From Alkaliphilus serpentinus (lineage in GTDB: Bacteria; Bacillota; Clostridia; Peptostreptococcales; Natronincolaceae): DNA of 64,000 bases. Positions 20,531 through 27,898 of the stretch are shown one piece after another; position 1 is the first letter of the stretch; every line of letters begins with the position of its first letter. The stretch spans positions 26,902-90,901 of the forward strand of contig NZ_WBZB01000017.1 in the NCBI RefSeq assembly GCF_009017255.1, written 5' to 3'. The translations under genes and the position numbers were made by a program. Below the pieces are notes generated by a model, which had not been told where the DNA came from, ran no database searches, and saw only the letters and a list, made by a program, of their open reading frames with translations.

Positions 20531-21886
20531 ATGGAAAGACAAATGCTGAGGGCTGCTTTAGATAAGTTAAAAAGAAAGGGCGTACTTCTAGAATGTAATA
20601 AGGAAGTAGACCCAAAGTTTGAGCTAGGAGCAGTCTTAAAACACTTTAGTAACGAGGTACCAATCCTATTCAAAAAGGTTAAAGGTAGTAAAATACCGGT
20701 TGTTGGGGCTATGTTTGGTGAAAGAAAAATCTATTATGATATGCTGGGAATCACCCATGAGGAAAGAATCTTTAAAATGATGGATGCTATAGCCAATCCA
20801 AAGCCAACAAAGCTATTGACAAAGGGCCCAGTAATGGAGAACATCATTACAAAAAATATCGATTTGCCTAAAATGTTTCCGATTCCAACCTTCCATGAAG
20901 AAGATTCTTCAAGCTACATAACAGCTGGCCTTGTAGTGATAAAGGATCCAGAAACCGGTCAAAGACATGTGTCTGTTAGAAGGCTTCAGATTAATGGCGG
21001 AAATGAAATGAGCGTACTGGTGGCATCGCCCCTTGCAAACAAGCAATATTTAGAGATGGAAAAGTTAAACAAACCACTGGAGATTGCTGTCGTTTTAGGG
21101 TATGATTATAGTATATTGTTAGCGTCTCAAATAAGCAGTGAAACCTATGGTGTAGATAAATATGAAGTGGATAGCGCCCTGCGGGGAGAACCATTGGAGC
21201 TTGTTAAGTGTCATAGCATAGATTTAGAGGTTCCAGCCCACGCAGAAATTGTATTTGAAGGTATTATGCCTCCCCATCGACGAGTTACTGAAGGCCCCTT
21301 TGGGGAGTTAATGGGATACTACGGCAATGTTGGTCCCCATCCAGTTATGGAGGTTAAAGCCATCATGCACCGTAACAACCCAATCTTTCAAACTGCCTTC
21401 CCTTCAAGGGAGGAGCATTTATCTAATGGGCTAATTAGAGAAATAGAGTTATACTCTGCTTTAAAGACCATGGTGGATGTAAAGGATGTCAATGTAACTG
21501 TATCTGGAGGCTGTAGATTCCATGCCTTTGCAGCTATAAACAAGCGAAATGCTGGAGATGGTAAAAGTGCCATTATAGCCGCACTAGCCAGCAGTAAGGA
21601 TGTAAAGCACGTAGTAATCGTAGATAACGATGTAGATATATTTAGTCATGATGATATGGAATGGGCAATAGCATCAAGAGTGCAGGCATCAAGAGATTTA
21701 GTGGTTATACCTGGCGCCTTAGGGTCAGGACTGGAACCATCCCATGGATTGAATGGCGTAACCGACAAAATCGGTATAGATGCTACTAAACCACTAGGTG
21801 ACGCTGGTAAAAAATTTGAAAGAGCAAAAATTCCTGGATTTGAAAAAATCGATATTGAAAAATATCTTCCAGGAATCAAATTATAG
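20531..21886 (+). CDS. UbiD-family prenyl-FMN decarboxylase, candidate aminoimidazole-carboxylate decarboxylase
   Basis: 451 residues, the typical UbiD length. These enzymes decarboxylate aromatic or alpha,beta-unsaturated acids using prenyl-FMN. Visible blocks: HVSVRRLQINGGNEM (prFMN/metal region with the active-site Arg), HAEIVFEGIMPPHRRVTEGPFGE (conserved catalytic Glu pair in EGPFGE) and VVIVDNDVDIFS near the C-terminal dimer domain. AAAGGAGGGG precedes ATG 20531. In xanthine fermentation 4-amino-5-imidazolecarboxylate is decarboxylated to 4-aminoimidazole; a UbiD/UbiX pair between the amidase and the shell genes fits that step. Substrate not shown by sequence alone. Confidence 0.92.
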   Translation: MERQMLRAALDKLKRKGVLLECNKEVDPKFELGAVLKHFSNEVPILFKKVKGSKIPVVGAMFGERKIYYDMLGITHEERIFKMMDAIANPKPTKLLTKGPVMENIITKNIDLPKMFPIPTFHEEDSSSYITAGLVVIKDPETGQRHVSVRRLQINGGNEMSVLVASPLANKQYLEMEKLNKPLEIAVVLGYDYSILLASQISSETYGVDKYEVDSALRGEPLELVKCHSIDLEVPAHAEIVFEGIMPPHRRVTEGPFGELMGYYGNVGPHPVMEVKAIMHRNNPIFQTAFPSREEHLSNGLIREIELYSALKTMVDVKDVNVTVSGGCRFHAFAAINKRNAGDGKSAIIAALASSKDVKHVVIVDNDVDIFSHDDMEWAIASRVQASRDLVVIPGALGSGLEPSHGLNGVTDKIGIDATKPLGDAGKKFERAKIPGFEKIDIEKYLPGIKL

Positions 21887-21904
21887 TAAGGGTGGTAATG
21901 GACA

Positions 21905-22171
21905 ATGAAGCAAGCCTTAGGTTTTGTTGAAACTCGAAGTCTTGTTGCAGCAATTGAAGCAGCTGATGCCATGGTTAAGTCTGCAAATGTAAGAATCGTT
22001 GAATTTAACTATGTAGGATCAGGTGTAGTGGCAGTAGTTGTAGCAGGAGAGGTTGCTGCAGTGCAAGCAGCTGTAGCAAGTGGAGCTGAATCAGCAGCTC
22101 AAGTATCAGAGGTTATTTCCACTAACGTAATTGCAAGACCCCACGATGAGGTGGACAAGCTTTTAGATTAA
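21905..22171 (+). CDS. BMC-H microcompartment shell protein (pore GSG type)
   Basis: 88 residues, one BMC domain (PduA/EutM/CcmK family) that forms flat hexamers in the shell. Signature: ALGFVETRSLVAAIEAADAM, then VGSGVVAVVVAGEVAAVQAA and the ending VIARPHDEVDKLL. The pore loop VGSG is close to the KIGSG of PduA, suggesting a narrow polar pore. It starts 18 bases after the UbiD gene, so decarboxylase and shell are translated from one message. Confidence 0.97.
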   Translation: MKQALGFVETRSLVAAIEAADAMVKSANVRIVEFNYVGSGVVAVVVAGEVAAVQAAVASGAESAAQVSEVISTNVIARPHDEVDKLLD

Positions 22172-22198
22172 AGTAAATTTTAGATGGTGGTGATAGGT

Positions 22199-22585
22199 TT
22201 GGCAAATCCATTGACAAGGGTCATAATGAATAATATTGCTGGAAAATCCATTCCCAATCATAAAGGTACCAGCAATGAAATAACTACCAGCTTAAAGGAT
22301 CATGAAGAGCAATTGTTAAAGGGCATCATTAACAAAAATAAAAGAGTTGATAATATTAGGGATAAGAGCTATTCCACCAATAGACCACAACAGGTACATT
22401 TAACTTCTCTTACAGAGCTTGCTTCTAAATCCAGCAAGAATCCAGAGATGCTAGAAGATCCAGGGAAGGAAGGATTTACTCCTCCGGTTAAAAATGACGT
22501 CATGGTGAAAAAGCACGTAATTGCAGGGAATCACGTAGACCTGCTATCCCTTGGCTCCATGGCAAAAAAAGGTTCTATAAAGTAA
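22199..22585 (+). CDS. Orphan shell-cluster protein, disordered, possible scaffold or linker
   Basis: 128 residues from TTG 22199, chosen because GGTGGTGAT (about 22186-22194) sits at normal spacing to it, as before the preceding shell gene; ATG 22184 (133 residues) has no site. No family recognised. The N-terminal ~17 residues (ANPLTRVIMNNIAGKS) could form an amphipathic helix like an encapsulation peptide. The middle is polar, rich in Lys, Asn and Ser, and likely unfolded. A second short hydrophobic stretch lies at the end (HVDLLSLGSMA). Lying between two BMC-H genes, it may tether cargo to shell or nucleate assembly. Function unproven. Confidence 0.7.
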   Translation: MANPLTRVIMNNIAGKSIPNHKGTSNEITTSLKDHEEQLLKGIINKNKRVDNIRDKSYSTNRPQQVHLTSLTELASKSSKNPEMLEDPGKEGFTPPVKNDVMVKKHVIAGNHVDLLSLGSMAKKGSIK

Positions 22586-22610
22586 TGAACTCTTAATAGG
22601 AGGTGTGTAA

Positions 22611-22988
22611 ATGAAGGCAGCATTAGGATTAATAGAAGCCATTGGTCTAACATCAGCCGTAGCAGCTTTGGACGCAGCCAGTAAGGCCGCCGATGTTAAG
22701 CTTGTAGGTTATGAAAAGGTAATAGGGGTTGATAAGGTTGTAAGTGTTACAATTCAGATTGCAGGTGAGGTAGCAGCCGTTAAGGCCGGTGTTGAGGCTG
22801 GTGTAGCTGCAGCCAATAAAATAGGCAGAATTGTATCAAGCCATGTAATTCCAAGACCCCATGAAGAGGTTGAGATGCTTATTAAAATCTTTGAGCAAAA
22901 CTTAAAGGATAAAAAGGCTCCAGCATCAAACCCAGAGGTGGCAGAAAAACCCCAGGGTAAAACTAAAAAACAAGAAGCCAATAAATAA
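22611..22988 (+). CDS. BMC-H shell protein with charged C-terminal tail
   Basis: 125 residues: a BMC domain ([20 protein letters not shown] to [12 protein letters not shown], about residues 1-88) plus a ~35-residue Lys/Pro/Glu-rich tail that is probably disordered. The pore region reads [11 protein letters not shown], one or two residues longer than normal and without GSG, so the central pore should differ from the other two shell proteins or be blocked. Tails on BMC-H proteins can face the lumen or cytosol and bind partners. AGGAGGTG precedes ATG 22611. Confidence 0.95.
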   Translation: MKAALGLIEAIGLTSAVAALDAASKAADVKLVGYEKVIGVDKVVSVTIQIAGEVAAVKAGVEAGVAAANKIGRIVSSHVIPRPHEEVEMLIKIFEQNLKDKKAPASNPEVAEKPQGKTKKQEANK

Positions 22989-23026
22989 AAAGTCTAATAA
23001 AGATAAAAAATAAGGAGGATTTTAAT

Positions 23027-23302
23027 ATGAGTCAAGCATTAGGTTTGGTAGAAACTAAAGGTTTAGTAGGAGCAGTTGAGGCAGCAGATGCAATGGTAAA
23101 AGCTGCAAATGTTACAATCGTTGGATACGAAAAAATCGGTTTTGGTTTGGTAACTGTAATGGTAAGAGGAGATGTTGGAGCAGTAAAGGCAGCAACAGAC
23201 GCTGGAGCAGAAGCAGCTAGAGCAGTAGGAGAGCTTTATTCTGTACATGTAATCCCAAGACCACACTCAGAAGTAGAAAGAGTTCTATTAAAGGGTGAAT
23301 AA
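23027..23302 (+). CDS. BMC-H shell protein (pore GFG type)
   Basis: 91 residues, very close to PduA/PduJ in pattern: [52 protein letters not shown]. The pore loop is KIGFG where PduA has KIGSG; the Phe should narrow the pore or make it hydrophobic. Likely the bulk shell tile. TAAGGAGG precedes the start. Confidence 0.97.
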   Translation: MSQALGLVETKGLVGAVEAADAMVKAANVTIVGYEKIGFGLVTVMVRGDVGAVKAATDAGAEAARAVGELYSVHVIPRPHSEVERVLLKGE

Positions 23303-23348
23303 TCTCTACAATCTCTATAGGTAGATACTCCATATGAGGGGGTAAAGC

Positions 23349-24137
23349 ATGAGTCGATATAATCAGACCCAAAGAATCATAGAGCACCTAATACTAAGAA
23401 GCAATAGTTCCATAAGTAATCAGGGAGGCACCAAGCATTTGATGGTTGCATTAACTGGTACCAATATCAGCAGAGATCAGGTTTTTAATGATTTATCTTC
23501 CTTAAGCAAGGAAGGCTTTACCTATGATATTGTTCTTTCGGATAGCGGAGAAGAAATCAATGATATCAGTGAAATTCGCCGTTACTTAAATCCAAAGGAA
23601 CTCTATACAGAAAAGCTTCCCCTAGCTAGAGAAGGATATCTGGAGGGTATTGATGGCTTTCTAGTGCCTTTAATAACTCAAAACACTGCTATTAAGCTAT
23701 CCCTTGGTATACAGGATCAGTTGGTGCCTAGAATGCTATGGCAGGCTCTATGGCAGGATAAGCCTGTATGGATGAACTTCAAAGATCTATTACAATATAA
23801 AGGTCTAGCAACCAATAACCCCCATTTAATTGAAAAGCTGAAGGGAACAATTGCTGAATTAAAGAAGATGGGTGTTAGAGCCTACGAATTTCCTTTTAAT
23901 ATGGGGGAAGTCAAAAAGGTATTAAACTTTAATAAGAATAATACGGGGGACATGAAAGGATCAAACAATCCTAAGGTTGAGTTTAAAGGCAATGAAGAAC
24001 GCAGGGTAATAACAGAGAGTGACATCTTGACTTCTAAGCCTTCCAATGGTGAAATAATGATTCCAGCAGGAGCTATTATTACACCCCTAGCTAAGGATAC
24101 AGCAAAGGCACTGGGGCTTAAAATAGTTAGAAAGTAA
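23349..24137 (+). CDS. Microcompartment-associated flavoprotein-like protein
   Basis: 262 residues. Residues ~25-195 read like a Dfp/UbiX-type flavoprotein fold (HLMVALTGTNISRDQ; GIDGFLVPLITQNTAIKLSLG; TIAELKKMGVRAYEFP). After a low-complexity Asn/Lys linker (~200-215), the last ~45 residues (RRVITESDILTSKP, then IPAGAIITPLAKDTAKALGL) match a short module seen at the termini of other microcompartment proteins such as EutT-like ones. I recall flavoprotein-like proteins in several microcompartment loci with no settled role. It lies between BMC-H and BMC-P genes. A role in cofactor handling is a guess. Confidence 0.65.
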   Translation: MSRYNQTQRIIEHLILRSNSSISNQGGTKHLMVALTGTNISRDQVFNDLSSLSKEGFTYDIVLSDSGEEINDISEIRRYLNPKELYTEKLPLAREGYLEGIDGFLVPLITQNTAIKLSLGIQDQLVPRMLWQALWQDKPVWMNFKDLLQYKGLATNNPHLIEKLKGTIAELKKMGVRAYEFPFNMGEVKKVLNFNKNNTGDMKGSNNPKVEFKGNEERRVITESDILTSKPSNGEIMIPAGAIITPLAKDTAKALGLKIVRK

Positions 24138-24161
24138 ACCCCGTCTAAAGGAGAGGGTACA

Positions 24162-24446
24162 ATGCATATTGGCAGAGTCATTGGAACGATAGTGGCTACG
24201 AGAAAGGATGAAAGGCTTGTAGGGAGTAAGCTAATGCTTACCCAGCCTTTAAATATTGATGAAGTGCCTGTAGGTGATCCACTAATTGCAGTAGATACCG
24301 TTGGGGCTGGAATCGGAGAATTAGTTATTTATGCTAAGGGTACAGCCGCTAGACATGCTGCAGAAAAGCTTCAATCCCCAATCGACGCAGCTATTGTAGG
24401 AATTATAGACAATATAGATGTTTATCGTGATTTAATTAAAAAATAA
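24162..24446 (+). CDS. BMC-P pentameric vertex protein (EutN/CcmL family)
   Basis: 94 residues. It forms the pentamers that close the shell vertices. Signature: MHIGRVIGTIVATRKDERLVG, then KLMLTQPL, VDTVGAGIGELVIYAKGTAAR and the DAAIVGIIDNIDV ending. It is the only BMC-P in the window. Twenty bases separate it from the next gene, the adenine-deaminase-like enzyme, placing that enzyme in the same operon. Confidence 0.97.
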   Translation: MHIGRVIGTIVATRKDERLVGSKLMLTQPLNIDEVPVGDPLIAVDTVGAGIGELVIYAKGTAARHAAEKLQSPIDAAIVGIIDNIDVYRDLIKK

Positions 24447-24466
24447 ATAAGGAGGGGAGTAATAAA

Positions 24467-26281
24467 TTGTTAGACGTTAAATGTATAAAAACAGCTATGG
24501 AGTATAGAGAGCTGATAGATATACTAATGTCAGATAAGCACTTTGCTGATGTAGTATTATATCAAGGAAACGTTGTTAATGTACTAACTAGAGAAATCTA
24601 TAGAGCAGATATCGCCTTTAAAGGAAAATATATTCTAATGGTTGGAGATGCAGAAAAGCTTATTGGACCGGATACGATTGTTGTAGATGTTCAAGGTAAG
24701 TATCTATCTCCTGGTTTTATCGACTCCCATATGCACTTCGAAAGTAGTATGTTAACGATTACAGAGTTCTCGAGGCTATCCATACCCTCAGGAACAACAA
24801 CCCTTGTGGCGGATCCCCATGAAATTGGGAATGCCTTAGGACCAATAGGAATCAAAGCCATGGCTGAAGAAGCCAGTGTTGTTCCAAACCATGTACATTT
24901 GGTGGTGCCAGCCCTAACTCCAGATTCCCCGGATTTAGAGACAGCAGGCTATGACATTACCTCCAAGGATATGAAGGAAATTTTAGGCTATCCAAATGTT
25001 ATTGGTATAGGAGAGCTACAGGGCTTTAGTAATGCCAAGCACGTTTATAGAAATACACCTGAAGTAATTACAGATTTATTAGCCTCCACCATATATGCTA
25101 GAAGTATTGGTAAAATGGTGGATGGAAATGCTCCTGAGCTTTTTGGGAATGAACTGGCAGCCCATATTATCTCCACAGCGGGTGAGTGCTCATGTCATGA
25201 GACCACTACAAAGGCAGAGTGTGTAGAAAAGCTACGTCAAGGCGTATATGTATTTATGCGGGAAGGATCCACCCAAAGGAATATGGCAGAATGTATTAGA
25301 GCCGTTACTGAAGAGGGTTTTGATTCAAGACGATGCATTTTAGCAACTGATGATATGGTGGCAGAGGATTTAGAAAAGCTAGGCCACATGAATGAAATTG
25401 TTAAGAGAACCATCAATGAAGGTGTTAATCCAGTCGAAGCTATTCAAATGGTAACCATAAATCCTGCAACATACTTTGGATTAAAAGACAGGGGAATATT
25501 GGCTCCAGGTAAGCTGGCTGATGTAGCCATCATAAGTGACATTAATAATATGGTAGTAGATGCTGTTTTCCTTGAAGGAAAGCTTGTGGCATCTCAGGGT
25601 AAGCTACTAATTGATCTGCCTACCTATACCTATCCAGATGAGGTTAAGCATTCTGTAAAGCGTAACCCAGTTACTGAAGAGGAGTTAAAGATTCCTGCCA
25701 ATGGTAGCGAAGCAACAGTAAGATGTATTGGGTTAATTCCAGATCAAAACCTTTCAGATGATCATGAGGTGAGAGTAAAGGTTCAGCAAGGAGCAGTTCA
25801 AGCTGATGTAAGACAGGATGCCCTTTATATTGTTTGTGTTGAAAGGTATGGCAGAAACGGCAGTATCGGAAAGGCTTTAGTTAAGGGCTTTGGTTTAGAG
25901 CAAGGAGCCTTTGCAGAAAGTGTTGCCCACGATACCCATAATATTATGGCCGTTGGCACCAATCTAAAGGATATGGCAGCTGCGATAAACCATGTTATTG
26001 AAATGGGTGGCGGTTTAGCAGTAGCCAAAGGTGGAAGAGTGATTGATGATTTAAGACTTCCAGTTGGTGGCTTAATAACCGATGAGCTAACCGGACCAGA
26101 GGTAAGCTTAAAGATTGCTTCCATTGAAAAAACCGTTAAAGATCAATTAGGTGGTAAGGTTCATGCGCCATTTATGCATTTATCCTTCTTAGCTTTATCA
26201 ACAAGTCCTAAGTGGAAAATTACCGATCAAGGCTTAATTGATGTTAACAACTTTGAAATTCTACCTCCTGTTGTAGAATAG
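24467..26281 (+). CDS. Adenine-deaminase-family hydrolase, diverged; candidate 4-aminoimidazole deaminase
   Basis: 604 residues from TTG 24467, with GGAGGGG nine bases upstream. Ade-type amidohydrolase: PGFIDSHMHFESSM (metal His pair), VADPHEIGNALG, ILATDDM, and the C-terminal Ade domain (VAHDTHNIMAVG, LPVGGLITDE). Compared with the second paralogue in this window, conserved DGHxP is DGNAP (N221), and the THECT-type block is CSCHETT, so a metal or substrate ligand has changed. Family members use a two-iron or manganese centre; classical aminoimidazole deaminase of purine clostridia needs iron. Its position inside the shell operon supports 4-aminoimidazole as substrate. Adenine remains possible. 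Confidence 0.85.
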   Translation: MLDVKCIKTAMEYRELIDILMSDKHFADVVLYQGNVVNVLTREIYRADIAFKGKYILMVGDAEKLIGPDTIVVDVQGKYLSPGFIDSHMHFESSMLTITEFSRLSIPSGTTTLVADPHEIGNALGPIGIKAMAEEASVVPNHVHLVVPALTPDSPDLETAGYDITSKDMKEILGYPNVIGIGELQGFSNAKHVYRNTPEVITDLLASTIYARSIGKMVDGNAPELFGNELAAHIISTAGECSCHETTTKAECVEKLRQGVYVFMREGSTQRNMAECIRAVTEEGFDSRRCILATDDMVAEDLEKLGHMNEIVKRTINEGVNPVEAIQMVTINPATYFGLKDRGILAPGKLADVAIISDINNMVVDAVFLEGKLVASQGKLLIDLPTYTYPDEVKHSVKRNPVTEEELKIPANGSEATVRCIGLIPDQNLSDDHEVRVKVQQGAVQADVRQDALYIVCVERYGRNGSIGKALVKGFGLEQGAFAESVAHDTHNIMAVGTNLKDMAAAINHVIEMGGGLAVAKGGRVIDDLRLPVGGLITDELTGPEVSLKIASIEKTVKDQLGGKVHAPFMHLSFLALSTSPKWKITDQGLIDVNNFEILPPVVE

Positions 26282-26392
26282 GAGGCTATGAAAGGGGGAC
26301 AGTCATAAACTTTACAGCTTTAGGTGGCACAAAAAAAGAAAGGTTGTATTAGCTTCAAAAAACATATACCAAAAATATGAGGGGGTTTTTTT

Positions 26393-27712
26393 GTGAGTTT
26401 AAGAACCGAAAGTAGTTTCTTAGAAAGAAGGTTTAAGTTAAGTGAACACAAAACCAATGTAAAAACAGAAATCCTTGCTGGTATTACAACTTTCATGACA
26501 ATGGCGTATATCTTAATTGTAAACCCATTGATTCTGTCTGATGCAGGAATGGATTTTGGTGCAGTTTTCACTGCTACTGCACTTTCATCAATTGTCGCAA
26601 TTTTAGTAATGGCTTTTTATGCTAATTATCCCTTTGCTTTAGCACCTGGTATGGGATTAAATGCATTTTTTGCCTACACAGTTGTTCTGCAAATGGGTTA
26701 TTCTTGGGAATTTGCCCTTACAGCAGTTTTAATTGAAGGTATAATTTTTATACTAATGTCTTTTGTTAATGTAAGGGAAGCAATTATTAACTCTATTCCA
26801 ATCAATCTTAAGCATGCAGTATCCGTTGGAATTGGATTATTTATTGCATTCATAGGATTAACTGGTGCTGGAGTAGTTAAAACAGGAAATGGAACCATTG
26901 TTGCCTTAGGAGACTTAACAGCAGCAGCTCCTTTACTAGCCCTTTTAGGTATTGTTATTACAGGATTCCTATTGGCTAAAAAGGTAAAGGGTGCTCTTCT
27001 ATTCGGTATCCTTGCTACTACCATCATAGGTATACCAATGGGAGTAACCCAATGGCCAGGTTGGAATCTTATAAGTGCTCCTCCTTCATTATCACCAATA
27101 TTCTTCAAATTTGATTTTGCCAATATATTCACCTTTGATATGCTAGTTGTTGTATTTACCTTCTTATTTGTAGATGTGTTTGACACAGTTGGTACATTAA
27201 TAGGTGTATCATCAAAGGCAAATATGCTAGATAAAGAAGGTAAACTTCCAAGGGCAAAGCAAGCTTTATTTGCTGATGCTATAGGAACAACAGTAGGTGC
27301 TTGTTTAGGAACCAGTACAGTTACAACCTATGTTGAAAGTGCTTCTGGAGTTGCAGAAGGTGGAAGAACTGGTTTAACAGCCCTTTCAACTGGAGCCATG
27401 TTTGCAATAGCTCTATTCCTTTCACCGCTATTCATCATGATCCCTTCAGCAGCAACTGCACCAGCATTGGTATTAGTAGGTCTATTCATGATGTCACCTA
27501 TCAAGAATATAGATCTTGATGATTTTACAGAAGCCATTCCAGCCTTCCTAACAATCATCATGATGCCTTTAGGCTACAGTATTGCTGATGGTATAGTATT
27601 TGGTATCGTTTCATATGTATTATTAAAGCTTTTCACTGGTAAAGGTGGTAAAGTATCTCCAATACTATATATATTAGCTGTGCTATTTGTCTTAAAATTC
27701 CTTGTTCACTAA
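26393..27712 (+). CDS. Purine permease, AzgA/PbuG type (NCS2 family)
   Basis: 439 residues, about 12-13 membrane segments. The start is GTG 26393 with GAGGGGG about seven bases upstream. Signature of the COG2252 group: ERRFKLSEHKTNVKTEILAG, TFMTMAYILIVNP, LAPGMGLNAFFAY and DVFDTVGTLIGVSSKA. Members import hypoxanthine, guanine or adenine by proton symport. It sits between the shell operon and the deaminase and dehydrogenase genes, so it supplies purine bases to the pathway. Xanthine itself is usually moved by the other (UraA-like) NCS2 branch. Confidence 0.92.
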   Translation: MSLRTESSFLERRFKLSEHKTNVKTEILAGITTFMTMAYILIVNPLILSDAGMDFGAVFTATALSSIVAILVMAFYANYPFALAPGMGLNAFFAYTVVLQMGYSWEFALTAVLIEGIIFILMSFVNVREAIINSIPINLKHAVSVGIGLFIAFIGLTGAGVVKTGNGTIVALGDLTAAAPLLALLGIVITGFLLAKKVKGALLFGILATTIIGIPMGVTQWPGWNLISAPPSLSPIFFKFDFANIFTFDMLVVVFTFLFVDVFDTVGTLIGVSSKANMLDKEGKLPRAKQALFADAIGTTVGACLGTSTVTTYVESASGVAEGGRTGLTALSTGAMFAIALFLSPLFIMIPSAATAPALVLVGLFMMSPIKNIDLDDFTEAIPAFLTIIMMPLGYSIADGIVFGIVSYVLLKLFTGKGGKVSPILYILAVLFVLKFLVH

Positions 27713-27751
27713 TAGTGGATTATAGGCCATAGGAAGTTAAGGAATAATTTA

Positions 27752-27780
27752 TAGCTCCCATTCCCTTGGGATGGGAGCTA
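27752..27780 (+). terminator. Hairpin terminator after the purine permease
   Basis: TAGCTCCCAT (27752-27761) pairs with ATGGGAGCTA (27771-27780), with an inner CCC/GGG extension. The T tract is poor, so leakage into the next gene is likely. Confidence 0.55.
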
Positions 27781-27805
27781 ACTTATATCCATAATTTATG
27801 AGTAG

Positions 27806-27837
27806 CTATCAAGCTGGTATTGATACTTGCTTGATAG
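27806..27837 (+). promoter_or_regulatory. Leader hairpin upstream of the guanine-deaminase-like gene
   Basis: CTATCAAGC (27806-27814) pairs with GCTTGATAG (27829-27837) around a 14-base loop, 61 bases before the next start. It does not match the purine riboswitch core as far as I can tell. Function unknown. Confidence 0.35.
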
Positions 27838-27898
27838 GTGCCCATAAGGCAGCTTAAAGACTTATATTGAAGGAAGCAAAATTTAGGAGGCTAATACG

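Noticed and set aside
26698..27186. 162-codon minus-strand frame opposite the purine permease
   Set aside because: It is the complement of conserved membrane helices of the permease and is low in sequence complexity; a shadow frame.
27781..27898. Purine riboswitch before the guanine-deaminase-like gene
   Set aside because: I looked for the conserved three-way junction core with TATA/TATGG and GTTTCTAC-like blocks and did not find it; only a plain hairpin is visible.
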